Shown: positions 11,401-20,151 of the stretch, piece by piece
Position numbering within the stretch: position 1 is the first letter of the stretch
Layout: every line of letters begins with the position of its first letter
Assembly (NCBI GenBank): GCA_945901725.1
Contig: CAMDLK010000015.1
Span: 1 to 33,288, forward strand
DNA length: 33,288 bases
Direction: 5' to 3'
Source of the DNA: Bifidobacterium breve
GTDB lineage: Bacteria > Actinomycetota > Acidimicrobiia > Acidimicrobiales > Ilumatobacteraceae
Translations under genes and position numbers: made by a program
Notes under the pieces: model-generated
The model's database searches: none
What the model was told of the DNA's origin: nothing
Seen by the model: only the letters and a program-made list of their open reading frames with translations

Positions 11401-11664
11401 AACCGAGTTGCATGCCGCGCCAAAGCCGGGATTTCCTCCGAGGAAGCGCACCACTGCCGTCGGCAAATTGGTGGCAACCACATCGAGAATCTCGCGCGAG
11501 ATTGGGTCGTCTTCAACCCCTGTTACAAGGACAAGGCTCTGCAGGGCGTTGTAATTCTGACCAGCAAGGCCCTGAAGGGACTCTGCTAGCCATTCGCCCT
11601 TCTCATGTACGACCATGACGGCCACCACGGGGGGTAAGGAAGAAACAACCTGAGGCTCTGTCAC
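8476..11664 (-). CDS. Family 2 glycosyltransferase fused to a large C-terminal polytopic membrane region
   Basis: N-term VVAVMVVHEKGEWLAESLQGLAGQNY...GGNPGFGAACNSVL...FCFLHDDVAL (GT2), followed by many TM segments. GTG start; stop overlaps the DUF5719 start (ATGA-type). Confidence 0.85.
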   Translation of the reverse strand: MTEPQVVSSLPPVVAVMVVHEKGEWLAESLQGLAGQNYNALQSLVLVTGVEDDPISREILDVVATNLPTAVVRFLGGNPGFGAACNSVLNLVDGNSGLFCFLHDDVALAPDAISRLVEELYRSNAGAVGPKLVYWDDPRMIQSVGIAVDRFGNSLPIADDGELDQEQHDAVQDVFIVSSACIMVRADLFSTINGFNPDLPGAGADLDLSWRLHATAARVMVVPSAVGRHRENSSQSVNNPDGVDQFLENEIVRVRTVASLTSAQQLLTTVVQMGVLTLARFFLLMATGRVRRAIDELRALLLLPFGVVEIRERREAMSTHRAVSGYEVRALQMQGNAYLANFLRRRAAQAGQAQSLSAGQSREATPRSAFVLWGILAAIFLIGSRKLLLNGVVAVGQMAPITASMGELIRSYASGWWAAGFGQVSAAPTGVAILAASALTTFGKMGLSHTLLVVMLPVAGWLGVWRFASVLGTRAARIAATAAYAAVPLPYAAISSGRWGALLMYATLPWMVHLSRMLVGHADIDEELPEELMAVAPPALWRKWFACLVLLIGTVIAFEPSVVVIVPLVALIFTVVSVVHGTQVKWAIRWAVITAAVVVSGVVLNLPWAGTYIRSGWWEAITGAPVESGRNVGLIGLATFNIGGFVLSSVTVTLYAVVIGAVLLVHGVRSGWVLRGASLVAFGLAVAMLDDSALLPVHLPEPAILLVPVAFGIAICAGAMGAALVVDLRRARFGWRQPISAIVALAFAVGLVPVSINALNGSWSQPSLALPQLLAQLPDEQTSGEYRTLFIGDARVLPGAPLNFGWGISYAVVNGGAPTLEELWETPPTRARDNAVAALYGIVRGQTARAGRLLAPLSVRFIVVPIIDGGQSTRSNPIAAPRGLIDSLSRQLDLRRLYASPDLVIFENASWVPVRSTLTAAGAASSQLAGATSMIATDISGATPLPTPTRPEGAIEADVEPGTVHLAVPFSTHWKLTLDGNKIEARPAFGLTNAYDVASAGRVRLGFESSSVHSIVVLLQFAAWCVVAFFALVRPRRRSRRNSSTSLIADAPVMKFVSEDSL

Positions 11665-11757
11665 GCCGTAGCGAGGCTAGTGGCACTGGTGTGAACCCCA
11701 TGGGCAGCAGAACCCAGCTCCCCCGATTTCCCAATGCTGGCAGTGTTTACAGATTGC

Positions 11758-11786
11758 TTGCAAAAGTAAGCACTTGTGGGTACTCT
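11758..11786 (+). promoter_or_regulatory. Promoter of the 99-aa small protein: -35 TTGCAA, 17-bp spacer, -10 TACTCT, N6, ATG
   Basis: Direct reading of 11758-11795. Confidence 0.7.
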
Positions 11787-11792
11787 TGACGC

Positions 11793-12092
11793 ATGAACAA
11801 AATTTCGTTCCCCCACATCACTCTTCCGAACATCACCATTCCTGGAATCGACCATCTTCCAAAAGTCGACTTCTCAAAGATCTCTCTTCCCTCGTTGCAC
11901 TCAATAGACCTCACTTCAATCGACCTCTCCCGCCTAAATCCATCAGCAGTTCTTCAGAACCCAGTCGTAAAGCAAGCAACTGAGATTGGTTATACCGCTG
12001 TCGGATTCGCAGTTCTTGGTTTCCAGAAGCTTCAAGTGCGCCGCGTTGAGTTGTTCGACGCAATGAAGGCACGCAACAACACCGCTCAATAG
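11793..12092 (+). CDS. Small protein with Ile/Leu-Pro-rich periodic N-terminus and a hydrophobic C-terminal segment
   Basis: 99-aa ORF MNKISFPHITLPNITIPGIDHLPKVDFSKISLPSLHSIDLTSIDLSRLNP...IGYTAVGFAVLGFQKLQVRRVELF, preceded by a good promoter (TTGCAA-17-TACTCT-N6-ATG). Confidence 0.75.
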   Translation: MNKISFPHITLPNITIPGIDHLPKVDFSKISLPSLHSIDLTSIDLSRLNPSAVLQNPVVKQATEIGYTAVGFAVLGFQKLQVRRVELFDAMKARNNTAQ

Positions 12093-12100
12093 AGCTTCAT

Positions 12101-12116
12101 AGCGCCATAGGGCGCT
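12101..12116 (+). terminator. Short hairpin after the 99-aa gene, weak terminator/attenuator candidate
   Basis: AGCGCC-ATAG-GGCGCT starting 8 nt after the stop; no T-tract. Confidence 0.3.
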
Positions 12117-12132
12117 CCACTGTTACTGCAAC

Positions 12133-12138
12133 TAACCT
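12133..12138 (+). promoter_or_regulatory. -10 TAACCT of the flippase gene (N7 to GTG)
   Basis: TAACCT-TGACCTC-GTGTCAGAA. Confidence 0.5.
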
Positions 12139-12145
12139 TGACCTC

Positions 12146-13471
12146 GTGTCAGAAGGAGTAGCAGCAGAGAAGACCTCGCGCGTTCCTCTCCCAGAAGGCA
12201 CCATCCCAGTAGGTATTGGTTTATTTGTTTCGGGGTTTACCTCGTACGCATTCTTTAAAATTGGCCAACTTGCGCTCGGCAAAGAAGATTTCAAACCGAT
12301 CGTTGCCTTGTGGTTCACCACCTTTGCCTTAGTTCCAGGGTTCTTCATGCCGGTGGAACAGGAACTTGGCCGAGCGCTTGCTCATCGTCGCGCATTAGGA
12401 CAGGGCGGACTTCCAGTTGTGCGCCGCATGCTTCCCTTAACGCTAGGACTAGCAACAATTCTGATTGTCGGAATCGCCGCATCATCTTCGTGGCTCACGT
12501 CAGGCATGTTCGACGGCCACTGGGTTGTCACACTTGCCCTCGTTTTGAGTATCAGTTTTTATGCACCGATGCACTTAGCTCGAGGCATTGCATCAGGTTC
12601 TGGTCGGTTCGCGGCATACGGCACGGTGATGGCAGTTGACGGCCTCGTTCGCATCACGGCTTGTGTATTGCTTTGGCAACTCGGAGTAACAAGCGTCGGC
12701 GCGTACGCACTTGCAGTTGCGGTATCGCCCCTTGTTGCTTCAGGAGTTGTGTTTTTTCGCGGCGAGACAAAAACTGATGAAGGCCCGCCAGCAACATTTT
12801 CGGAAATCACGCCGAATCTTGGATGGTTGCTACTTGGCACCATCATGGCTGCGGCACTAGTAAATGCCGGCCCCCTCGGTGTCGACTTTCTAGCCAACGC
12901 AAGTGACGCCGAAAAAGTCACAGCATTTGGTAACGGAGTGTTGTTGTCACGAGTTCCGCTGTTCTTATTCCAAGCAGTGCAAGCTGCTCTTTTGCCACGC
13001 CTTGCCCGCCTTGCGGCTAAAGGTGACCTTGCAGAATTTCGTGAAGGATTTTCACTACTGCTGAAAGTAGTTACTGCAGTCGCCGTACTTGGCACGGTGG
13101 GTTCATTTGTTCTAGGTCCGCCAGTCCTCACCATGGTGTACGACGGTGGACTCGATCGACGCACGCTTACATTGCTTGCACTTGCGAGCGGAATGTACAT
13201 GCTTGCTCTTGCAGTGTCACAAGGTGTCATTGCATTACAAGGCCATAAGTTCGTAGCAGTTGGCTGGCTGTCAGCCATGGTTGGCTTTCTTGCGGTCACA
13301 GCGTTTGCATCAGATGACTTGTTTTTGCGCGTTGAACTTGGGCTTGTTGCCGGCTCAACGGTTGCACTTGCAGTGTTTTCCTACGCGTTTCGGGCGCGCA
13401 TGATCGCCGGTGCAATACCTGATGCCGAATCAATGATTGACGGCGTACCTGATCTCCCTCTAGAGGGATAA
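12146..13471 (+). CDS. Polysaccharide biosynthesis flippase-like (MATE/Wzx superfamily) membrane protein
   Basis: 441 aa, about 12 hydrophobic segments, ...FVSGFTSYAFFKIGQLALG...PGFFMPVEQELGRALAHRR...; GTG start; exopolysaccharide context. Confidence 0.75.
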   Translation: MSEGVAAEKTSRVPLPEGTIPVGIGLFVSGFTSYAFFKIGQLALGKEDFKPIVALWFTTFALVPGFFMPVEQELGRALAHRRALGQGGLPVVRRMLPLTLGLATILIVGIAASSSWLTSGMFDGHWVVTLALVLSISFYAPMHLARGIASGSGRFAAYGTVMAVDGLVRITACVLLWQLGVTSVGAYALAVAVSPLVASGVVFFRGETKTDEGPPATFSEITPNLGWLLLGTIMAAALVNAGPLGVDFLANASDAEKVTAFGNGVLLSRVPLFLFQAVQAALLPRLARLAAKGDLAEFREGFSLLLKVVTAVAVLGTVGSFVLGPPVLTMVYDGGLDRRTLTLLALASGMYMLALAVSQGVIALQGHKFVAVGWLSAMVGFLAVTAFASDDLFLRVELGLVAGSTVALAVFSYAFRARMIAGAIPDAESMIDGVPDLPLEG

Positions 13472-13475
13472 CCGT

Positions 13476-14462
13476 TTACTTACGAAGTCGAGCTGTTTCG
13501 ATTTCCATGTCGTTCTTCACCATCATCTTCACAAGTGATGGGAAATCAACTTCTGGAATCCAACCCAACTTGTCACGTGTCTTGGTCGGGTCACCAATCA
13601 GCAAGTCAACTTCTGCGGGACGGAAGAAACGCGGGTCTTGGCGCACATAATTGTGCCAATCGTCAAGGCCGACTTCTTCAAATGCCAACGTAAGGAATTC
13701 CTCAATGGAGTGCGTCTCACCAGTTGCAACGACATAGTCATCTGGTTCGGACTGTTGCAACATCATCCACATTGCGCGCACGTAGTCACCTGCGTAGCCC
13801 CAGTCACGTTTTGCATCAAGGTTGCCCATGACCAATTCTTTTTCAACACCCAACTTGATACGAGCTGCTGTGTTTGAAATCTTGCGCGTAACGAACTCAA
13901 GTCCACGACGAGGGCCTTCATGGTTAAACAAGATGCCCGAGCAGGCATAGATGCCGTAGCTCTCGCGATAATTGATTGTGATGTCATGACCGAACACCTT
14001 TGCGCAGCCATAAGGAGAGCGTGGGTGGAATGGCGTGAGTTCGGTTTGTGGCACTTCACGCACCTTGCCGAACATCTCTGATGACGAGGCCTGATAAAAA
14101 CGAATCTTGTTGTTCTGGGTGCCACCAACCATGCGAATCGCTTCAAGCATGCGTAGTACGCCAAGACCAGTGATGTTTGACGTCAGTTCTGCTTGCCCAA
14201 AAGAAATAGCAACGAACGAAATAGCGCCGAGGTTATAGACCTCGTCTGGCTGCACGTATTCAAGGGCATTCACGAGGCTGGTGAGGTCTGCTAGGTCGCC
14301 TGGTACAAGTTCGACATACGGGAACTCATCGCGGATCTGCAGTGCGCGGGGGTTGTTTTGGCCCTTGATCATGCCAAAGACTTGGTAGCCCTTCGAATGG
14401 AGAAACTCAGCTAAGTGCTGGCCGTCTTGGCCGGTAATACCGGTGATAAATGCGCGGGGCAT
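13476..14462 (-). CDS. gmd: GDP-mannose 4,6-dehydratase
   Basis: [91 protein letters not shown]. Confidence 0.95.
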   Translation of the reverse strand: MPRAFITGITGQDGQHLAEFLHSKGYQVFGMIKGQNNPRALQIRDEFPYVELVPGDLADLTSLVNALEYVQPDEVYNLGAISFVAISFGQAELTSNITGLGVLRMLEAIRMVGGTQNNKIRFYQASSSEMFGKVREVPQTELTPFHPRSPYGCAKVFGHDITINYRESYGIYACSGILFNHEGPRRGLEFVTRKISNTAARIKLGVEKELVMGNLDAKRDWGYAGDYVRAMWMMLQQSEPDDYVVATGETHSIEEFLTLAFEEVGLDDWHNYVRQDPRFFRPAEVDLLIGDPTKTRDKLGWIPEVDFPSLVKMMVKNDMEIETARLRK

Positions 14463-14550
14463 AACTGGACCTCGTTGATCGATAATCGGACTTGACAACG
14501 GTACCACTGCAGCCCTTTTGTTCAGGTGAACCCTCTGCGATGCAAAGCCC

Positions 14551-14556
14551 TACGCT
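14551..14556 (+). promoter_or_regulatory. -10 TACGCT of cofD (N6 to ATG)
   Basis: TACGCT-TGTCTC-ATGATTATG. Confidence 0.55.
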
Positions 14557-14562
14557 TGTCTC

Positions 14563-15522
14563 ATGATTATGGTGCTGGCTGGGGGTGTTGGTGCCGCCCG
14601 TTTTCTCTCAGGACTCATACAGGTGGTCGACCCAGCTGATGTGGTGGCAGTGGTGAACACCGGCGACGACACCGAGCTTCATGGCCTCTCCATCTCTCCT
14701 GATATCGACACAGTGATCTACACCTTGTCAGGATCCATTGACCAAGGTCGCGGGTGGGGTCTTCACAACGAAACCTGGCGTGCCATGGAATCACTTGAAC
14801 GTTTTGAAGCTGTGCGCCCTGCAGGGTCTGCTGCTGCACCACGATGGTTCAATCTTGGCGATACAGATCTTGCGACACATTTTTATCGCACCGCTCGTGT
14901 TCGAGAAGGAGCAACCCTTCAACAAATCACTTCAGAACTTCGCACCGCCTTCGGGTTGTCGGTCACCGTGGTTCCGATGTCGAATGATTCTGTTCGCACA
15001 ATTGTTCATCTGGAAGATGGTCCTGTCCCCTTCCAGGAATATTTTGTGCGCCTGCAGCACAATGTGCCGGTGACTCGCGTTGAATTTGTTGGTGCAGAGT
15101 CCGCAACTTTCATTGACCTCTCGCTACTCACTGATGCAGAAACAATTGTGATTGCGCCCTCTAACCCCATCGTGTCCATTGCGCCTATTCGCGCACTAGC
15201 TGGCGTTGATGCGACCCTTGCTGCTCGTCGCGACAGCGTTGTTGCAATCTCACCAATCGTGGCTGGTGCCGCACTTAAGGGCCCTGCCGACAGAATGCTG
15301 GTTGAACTAGGCCACGAACCAACCGTGGTTGGCGTCGCTCGCATCTATGCCCCAATCTGTGGAACTCTCATCATCGATTCACAAGACGAACACCTAGCGA
15401 CTGCAGTTGAACGAGAAGGAATGCGCTGCATCACTACTGACACCATCATGTCAAAGCCAGGTGTTGCATCATCTCTCGCCCGCATTGCAATTGATGCACC
15501 TTCGAATAAAGGAGACCACTAA
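14563..15522 (+). CDS. cofD: 2-phospho-L-lactate transferase (CofD/FbiA), coenzyme F420 biosynthesis
   Basis: MIMVLAGGVGAARFLSGL...VVNTGDDTELHGLSISPDIDTVIYTL...FNLGDTDLATHFYRT. Confidence 0.95.
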   Translation: MIMVLAGGVGAARFLSGLIQVVDPADVVAVVNTGDDTELHGLSISPDIDTVIYTLSGSIDQGRGWGLHNETWRAMESLERFEAVRPAGSAAAPRWFNLGDTDLATHFYRTARVREGATLQQITSELRTAFGLSVTVVPMSNDSVRTIVHLEDGPVPFQEYFVRLQHNVPVTRVEFVGAESATFIDLSLLTDAETIVIAPSNPIVSIAPIRALAGVDATLAARRDSVVAISPIVAGAALKGPADRMLVELGHEPTVVGVARIYAPICGTLIIDSQDEHLATAVEREGMRCITTDTIMSKPGVASSLARIAIDAPSNKGDH

Positions 15523-16235
15523 TGGCACGACTCATGGCATGGAGCGTTGAAGGAATCGGTGAAATAGTTCCCGGTCAACAACTGGGCGACATCATTGTTG
15601 AAGCTTGCTCTGCAGAACCGAATGGCCCCTTGCGCGACAACGACGTATTAATCGTTACGCAAAAGATTGTCTCCAAAGCTGAAGGGCGCCTTGTGCCCAT
15701 TGATGCAGACGATCCGCTCTCACATAAGGTTCTCGTGGAACAAGAAGCAAATCGAATTGTTCGCCGACGTGGAGACCTCATCATCACAGAAACCAAACAT
15801 GGTTTCGTGTGCGCAAACAGTGGTATTGACTTATCAAACGTTGAACGTGGTTATGCGGCACTTCTTCCACTTGATAGCGACCGTTCAGCGCGGCGCATCA
15901 GAGACATTGTGCGCGCAAAACTTGGTGTCACTGTCGGAGTTATTGTGAGTGACACCTTTGGTCGCCCATGGCGCAAGGGCCTCACTGACGTAGCAATCGG
16001 TGTTGCAGGGATTGCTGGAGTTGTTGACCTACGCGGAACTGAAGATGCGCTTGGCAGAATGATGCAAGTAACTGAAGTGTGCATTGCAGATGAATTGGCA
16101 AGCACCGGCGAATTAGTTATGGGCAAATCAAACGGTGTGCCCGTTGCAGTAATTCGCGGCGGTGACCCATCATGGTTTCGTGATTCCTCGATGGACGAAA
16201 TTGTTCGGCCTCCGAGTGAAGACCTCTTTCGCTAA
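15522..16235 (+). CDS. cofE: Coenzyme F420-0:L-glutamate ligase (CofE / FbiB N-domain only)
   Basis: NDVLIVTQKIVSKAEGR, VRRRGDLIITETKHGFVCANSGIDLSNV, VIVSDTFGRPWRKGLTDVAIGVAGI; TAATG overlap with cofD; only 237 aa. Confidence 0.95.
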   Translation: MARLMAWSVEGIGEIVPGQQLGDIIVEACSAEPNGPLRDNDVLIVTQKIVSKAEGRLVPIDADDPLSHKVLVEQEANRIVRRRGDLIITETKHGFVCANSGIDLSNVERGYAALLPLDSDRSARRIRDIVRAKLGVTVGVIVSDTFGRPWRKGLTDVAIGVAGIAGVVDLRGTEDALGRMMQVTEVCIADELASTGELVMGKSNGVPVAVIRGGDPSWFRDSSMDEIVRPPSEDLFR

Positions 16236-17140
16236 CGCAACGTTGCGAGACCGTCTTTTAACGACGTAAACGGCGACCAGCCAAGCTGAATGCGGGCCCG
16301 CACCGGAGATAACGACAGACGAGCCAAATCATTCGGGCGAGCCGCACTAGTGCGCGGAACTGGCGAGGCAGCACCTGCCATCACCGACCACAAGTCAGAA
16401 ATTGAAGTTGCCACGCCTGTACCGACATTCACCACTAAGCCACCAGCCCTGTCAGTAGCGCGAGCAATTGCATCAACCGTGTCGTCAATGTAGATGAAAT
16501 CACGAGTTTGCTTTCCATTGCCATGAACAATCGGGGCACGACCATTTGCCAATGCGTCAACGAATGAAGCGACTACTCCATCAGCTGCTCGTTGGCGAGG
16601 TCCATAGACATTTCCCATGGCAAGAACTGTGAATTCGACACCATGACGTTCGCGATACACCGAGTGGATATCAGCAGCTGCGCGAGCTAACACTTCTTCA
16701 CTGGTGCGAGGGTCATTGATATGTCCTTCTTTGATTGGCAAATCTCGAACTGCAACTTCGCCGTAGAGCAAGCCGCTTGGCAATGCGGTTATGACCTTTT
16801 CAACACCACCAAGACGGGCGGCTTCAAGAATGGCTACCGACAATTGCAAACTCGACAAAGCGCCATTGAGATGAGCATGCACTGGCGAGAACGTTGCGAG
16901 GTTGATAATGATTTGCGGTCTACGCAAAGACACGAGTTCTGAGAACTCCCGAGATTCAATTCCAATATTTTGAAATTTGAATCGACCTGTTGCGTTGCGG
17001 GCATCAGCCAAATTGGTCAACGAACCACTTGACAAATTGTCGACAACTTCAACTTCATGACCCTCTGCGATAAGACGATCAACAAGATGAGACCCAACAA
17101 AGCCGGCACCACCGCACACCATGATTGTCCTTGATGCCAT
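16232..17140 (-). CDS. Extended SDR / NAD-dependent epimerase-dehydratase-like protein, possibly catalytically degenerate
   Basis: GGAGFVGSHLVDRLIAEGHEVEVVDNLSSGS Rossmann motif; GNVYGPRQRAADGVV; HGNGKQTRDFIYIDDTVDAI. Confidence 0.88.
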   Translation of the reverse strand: MASRTIMVCGGAGFVGSHLVDRLIAEGHEVEVVDNLSSGSLTNLADARNATGRFKFQNIGIESREFSELVSLRRPQIIINLATFSPVHAHLNGALSSLQLSVAILEAARLGGVEKVITALPSGLLYGEVAVRDLPIKEGHINDPRTSEEVLARAAADIHSVYRERHGVEFTVLAMGNVYGPRQRAADGVVASFVDALANGRAPIVHGNGKQTRDFIYIDDTVDAIARATDRAGGLVVNVGTGVATSISDLWSVMAGAASPVPRTSAARPNDLARLSLSPVRARIQLGWSPFTSLKDGLATLR

Positions 17141-17142
17141 GA

Positions 17143-18147
17143 TTATTTCACTGCTTCAGGATCAGGGACTTTGGCATTAACTAGCTGAGAAAATGGTGCA
17201 ACATGAGCATCGGCACCAACAACACAGTCAACCAGAGAAGCCTCAGCACCAATAGCGCCCATCACTAGGGAACGTTCGAGGCGAACTCGAGCACCGATAT
17301 GTGCGCCAGGGAGAACAACTGAATCAATGATGACGCATCCTTCTTCCACTACGGCTGCTTCACCAATGACGCTATGTGTAATTGACGCTGACGAATGCAC
17401 ATGTGCTTGTGGCCCTACAGAAGCCAAGATTCGTGTACGAGTTCCATCAATGAGGTCAAGGTTGGCGCGTAGGTATGTGCTGGGAAGACCAGTATCGATC
17501 CAGTAATCGTCTGTAGGCATTGCTGCAAGAGTTCCATCGGCCACCATTGCGGGAAACACGACTCGTTCAATTGAAAGGCGCTGCCCTTCAGGAATACGAC
17601 TAATGACAGACGGCTCTAACACATATGTGCCGGCATTGACCAGGTTGCTGGAAGTTTCTCCGGGAGCTGGCTTTTCAACAAAGCGCTTCACCCAGCCTTT
17701 GTCATCCGATTCGACAACTCCAAACTGCGATGGGTCGGCAACTGGCGTGAGGTGCAATGTCCCTTCGGCGCCTTGACTCTTATGGAAGGCCACCAACTGC
17801 GACAAATCAACGTCACACATGATGTCGCCGTTCATCACGATGAAAGTGTCAGACACGCCTGCATGTCGTGCCGCAAACGCAATAGCGCCTGCAGTATCAA
17901 GAGGTTCTGGCTCTACCGCGTAATGCAGCGCAATACCTGCACACACACCATCTGGGAAGGCCTCGAAGAATGGCTCTGGTTTAAAACCGATTGCAAGGAC
18001 AACTTCAGTGACACCGGCAGTACCGAGAGAAGCAATGAGATGCTCTAATTGACGCACATTCGCAATTGGCAACAGCGGTTTTGGTGTGGTGAGCGTGAGT
18101 GGTCTCAGCCGAGTTCCGAAACCCCCGACTAATACGACAGCGTGCAT
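17143..18147 (-). CDS. NDP-sugar pyrophosphorylase, probably mannose-1-phosphate guanylyltransferase
   Basis: MHAVVLVGGFGTRLRPLTLTTPKPLLPIAN, VMNGDIMCDVDL, FVEKPAPGE and a C-terminal hexapeptide-repeat region. Confidence 0.9.
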   Translation of the reverse strand: MHAVVLVGGFGTRLRPLTLTTPKPLLPIANVRQLEHLIASLGTAGVTEVVLAIGFKPEPFFEAFPDGVCAGIALHYAVEPEPLDTAGAIAFAARHAGVSDTFIVMNGDIMCDVDLSQLVAFHKSQGAEGTLHLTPVADPSQFGVVESDDKGWVKRFVEKPAPGETSSNLVNAGTYVLEPSVISRIPEGQRLSIERVVFPAMVADGTLAAMPTDDYWIDTGLPSTYLRANLDLIDGTRTRILASVGPQAHVHSSASITHSVIGEAAVVEEGCVIIDSVVLPGAHIGARVRLERSLVMGAIGAEASLVDCVVGADAHVAPFSQLVNAKVPDPEAVK

Positions 18148-18896
18148 CAGCCGCCAGTGGTTGTTGTGGTGGCGCCAGCAACGGTTGTTGTAGTGCCTCC
18201 ACCAAATTCAGACGCCACGATGTCTGCCAACTTTGCAGCTGACTCTGGCAATGGAATTTGTGTGCCAGGAGCAACATACGCAACAGCAATGGCCATTTCG
18301 TCGTTCAAAATTCTGACATTAGAGAAATCTGTGATGTAACGCTTTGAGTTGGCATCTTCGCTGGCCTTAGGCCACGCGATGACTTGCACTTGCGCATCAA
18401 CCAATTTGCCTGACTTGTCTTTGCACTGGTCTTTACTGACCGCGTATGACACGCCTTTGTTCTGTTCTGCAGGAAACGTAATGCCCTTAGTTGTCACTTC
18501 AACACCGTAGGTAGTGAGATACAAACCAAGCTTGGCTTTCTTGCCTGCAGATGCGATTTGTGGGTACCAACGAATCACACCATCTTCACGGCTAAAGACT
18601 CCGTACTTCGAAAAATTCTCGTCAGCTGTATCGGCTTTTTGCTTGTCAATCGCAAGGTTCGGAAGATATGCATCACAGTGGTAGATACCAAACGGAATGT
18701 GCCAGCGATCAGATGTAGTTGGAGCGACGTCACTGGCTGCTGGTGCCTGACGGGCATACGAAATCAGGCCGGTACCGACAATGACAATGACTGCCATGAT
18801 GGTCGGGAAAAGAGTGCCGCCTTGAAAGCGCACCTTCTTGCCTTTGCCCTTCTGTGCGAGACGGGCGACCTTTTTTGCTGATGAACCACTAGCCAC
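18147..18896 (-). CDS. Conserved membrane-anchored/exported protein of unknown function
   Basis: Basic N-terminus plus one TM (FPTIMAVIVIVGTGLISYA), soluble domain WHIPFGIYHCDAYLPNL...GVIRWYPQ, Thr-rich tail TTTTVAGATTTTTGG. Confidence 0.75.
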   Translation of the reverse strand: MASGSSAKKVARLAQKGKGKKVRFQGGTLFPTIMAVIVIVGTGLISYARQAPAASDVAPTTSDRWHIPFGIYHCDAYLPNLAIDKQKADTADENFSKYGVFSREDGVIRWYPQIASAGKKAKLGLYLTTYGVEVTTKGITFPAEQNKGVSYAVSKDQCKDKSGKLVDAQVQVIAWPKASEDANSKRYITDFSNVRILNDEMAIAVAYVAPGTQIPLPESAAKLADIVASEFGGGTTTTVAGATTTTTGG

Positions 18897-20151
18897 GAAG
18901 AATTGAGGCTATCTGCTGAACGCCCAGTGAGGCGATTACATCCAGGTATGAATTGGCAACCCGTGCTGGCGATACATGAGATTCGACCCATAATCTGCCT
19001 CGAGCCCCTGCTTCTGTGGCTGCTGAACCCGAATTCACCATCGCACGAAGTGCATCAGTGAAGGCAATCGGATCATCGGGTGCCACCGAGACGCCCGCGC
19101 CACTCTCAGCCAAAATACGCGTCACTTCTGTGCCAGCATCAATGGCCGCAACGACGGGCCGGCCCGCCGCCAAGATGCTGTACGTCTTTGATGGGACACT
19201 GACCGCACCTAGCCCAGCCCGCAAAGGCACCACATGAATGTCGGCAGTCGCGAGAACTTCAGCCACACGATCAGCGGGTTGATACCCAGAGAATCGAATA
19301 TTGGAAAGCCCGATTGCATCACGTTCTAGTTCCCCACGGGCTGCACCATCACCGTTGATAACAAATGTCACCTCAGGCATCTCACGTGCTGCATGCACCA
19401 TCATGGTGAGCGACTGCGAATACCCAACATTGCCTGCGTACATAACAACGGGCTCTGAACCGATTCGTAACTCTTCGCGATATGAAGTCATTCGATCACG
19501 CGGCGTGATTCGATCGCTATCAACAAAGTTCGGAATCACATGCACCTTGTGTTGGTGTTTAGGTGCAACCTTTGCCAACACATTTGCTCGCAAGTCTTCT
19601 GACAGCACAACCACAGCATCAGAACGGTGATAACTGACTCTCTCTAACCATCGAGACACCGCGATGATACGCGCGTTAGTAATTGCGCCAGTTTCTACTG
19701 CAGCGTCAGGAAAGACATCCTGGATGTTGAACACTGACGGACAACGCCTAATTCTGCTTGCAAGCCAACCAGTTAAACCAAGCGTGAGTGGCGGCGACAT
19801 TGAGATCACTGCAGCAGGACGACGTTGAACTCCCCCTGCAAAAACTGTGCACACGCCAGCGATTGCACTAAATGCTCCGAATCCGATTGCACGACGTAGC
19901 AAGTTTGACTTGCTCTTGCCAGGAAATGGGTGAACGCGGATGATCGAACCCCATGCAGTTTGTTCGCGACGAACCAAACGGCCAGCCCAGCCGGATTCAA
20001 TGGCGTGGGTTCGATACCACGGCAACGATGTCACCACGTGAACTTTCTGACCTTTCGCCACGAACTCATGAACGATGCGAGTAATCACATCTCCCGTTGG
20101 TGCAGTGTCTGGCGCAAAGTGTGGACACAGGACAATTATTGGGCGACTCAA
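18889..20151 (-). CDS. Family 4 glycosyltransferase (WcaI-like)
   Basis: MSRPIIVLCPHFAPDTAPTGDVITRIVHEFV... VMYAGNVGYSQSLTMMVHAA... VPSKTYSILAAGRPVVAAIDAGTE. Confidence 0.9.
   Translation of the reverse strand: MSRPIIVLCPHFAPDTAPTGDVITRIVHEFVAKGQKVHVVTSLPWYRTHAIESGWAGRLVRREQTAWGSIIRVHPFPGKSKSNLLRRAIGFGAFSAIAGVCTVFAGGVQRRPAAVISMSPPLTLGLTGWLASRIRRCPSVFNIQDVFPDAAVETGAITNARIIAVSRWLERVSYHRSDAVVVLSEDLRANVLAKVAPKHQHKVHVIPNFVDSDRITPRDRMTSYREELRIGSEPVVMYAGNVGYSQSLTMMVHAAREMPEVTFVINGDGAARGELERDAIGLSNIRFSGYQPADRVAEVLATADIHVVPLRAGLGAVSVPSKTYSILAAGRPVVAAIDAGTEVTRILAESGAGVSVAPDDPIAFTDALRAMVNSGSAATEAGARGRLWVESHVSPARVANSYLDVIASLGVQQIASILRG

Noticed and set aside
11661-11855. 64-aa minus-strand ORF between the GT2 gene and the 99-aa gene
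   Set aside because: Covers the promoter region and start of the 99-aa gene, has no recognisable family pattern, and is probably chance.
12559-13299. 246-aa minus-strand ORF antisense to the flippase gene
   Set aside because: Ser/Thr/Arg/Pro-rich composition typical of an antisense frame of a membrane protein; the plus-strand frame is a convincing membrane protein.
18142-18200. Repeat-like GTTGTTGT/GGTGG sequence
   Set aside because: Explained by the coding sequence of the Thr-rich tail TTTTVAGATTTTTGG, a low-complexity linker rather than a DNA repeat element.
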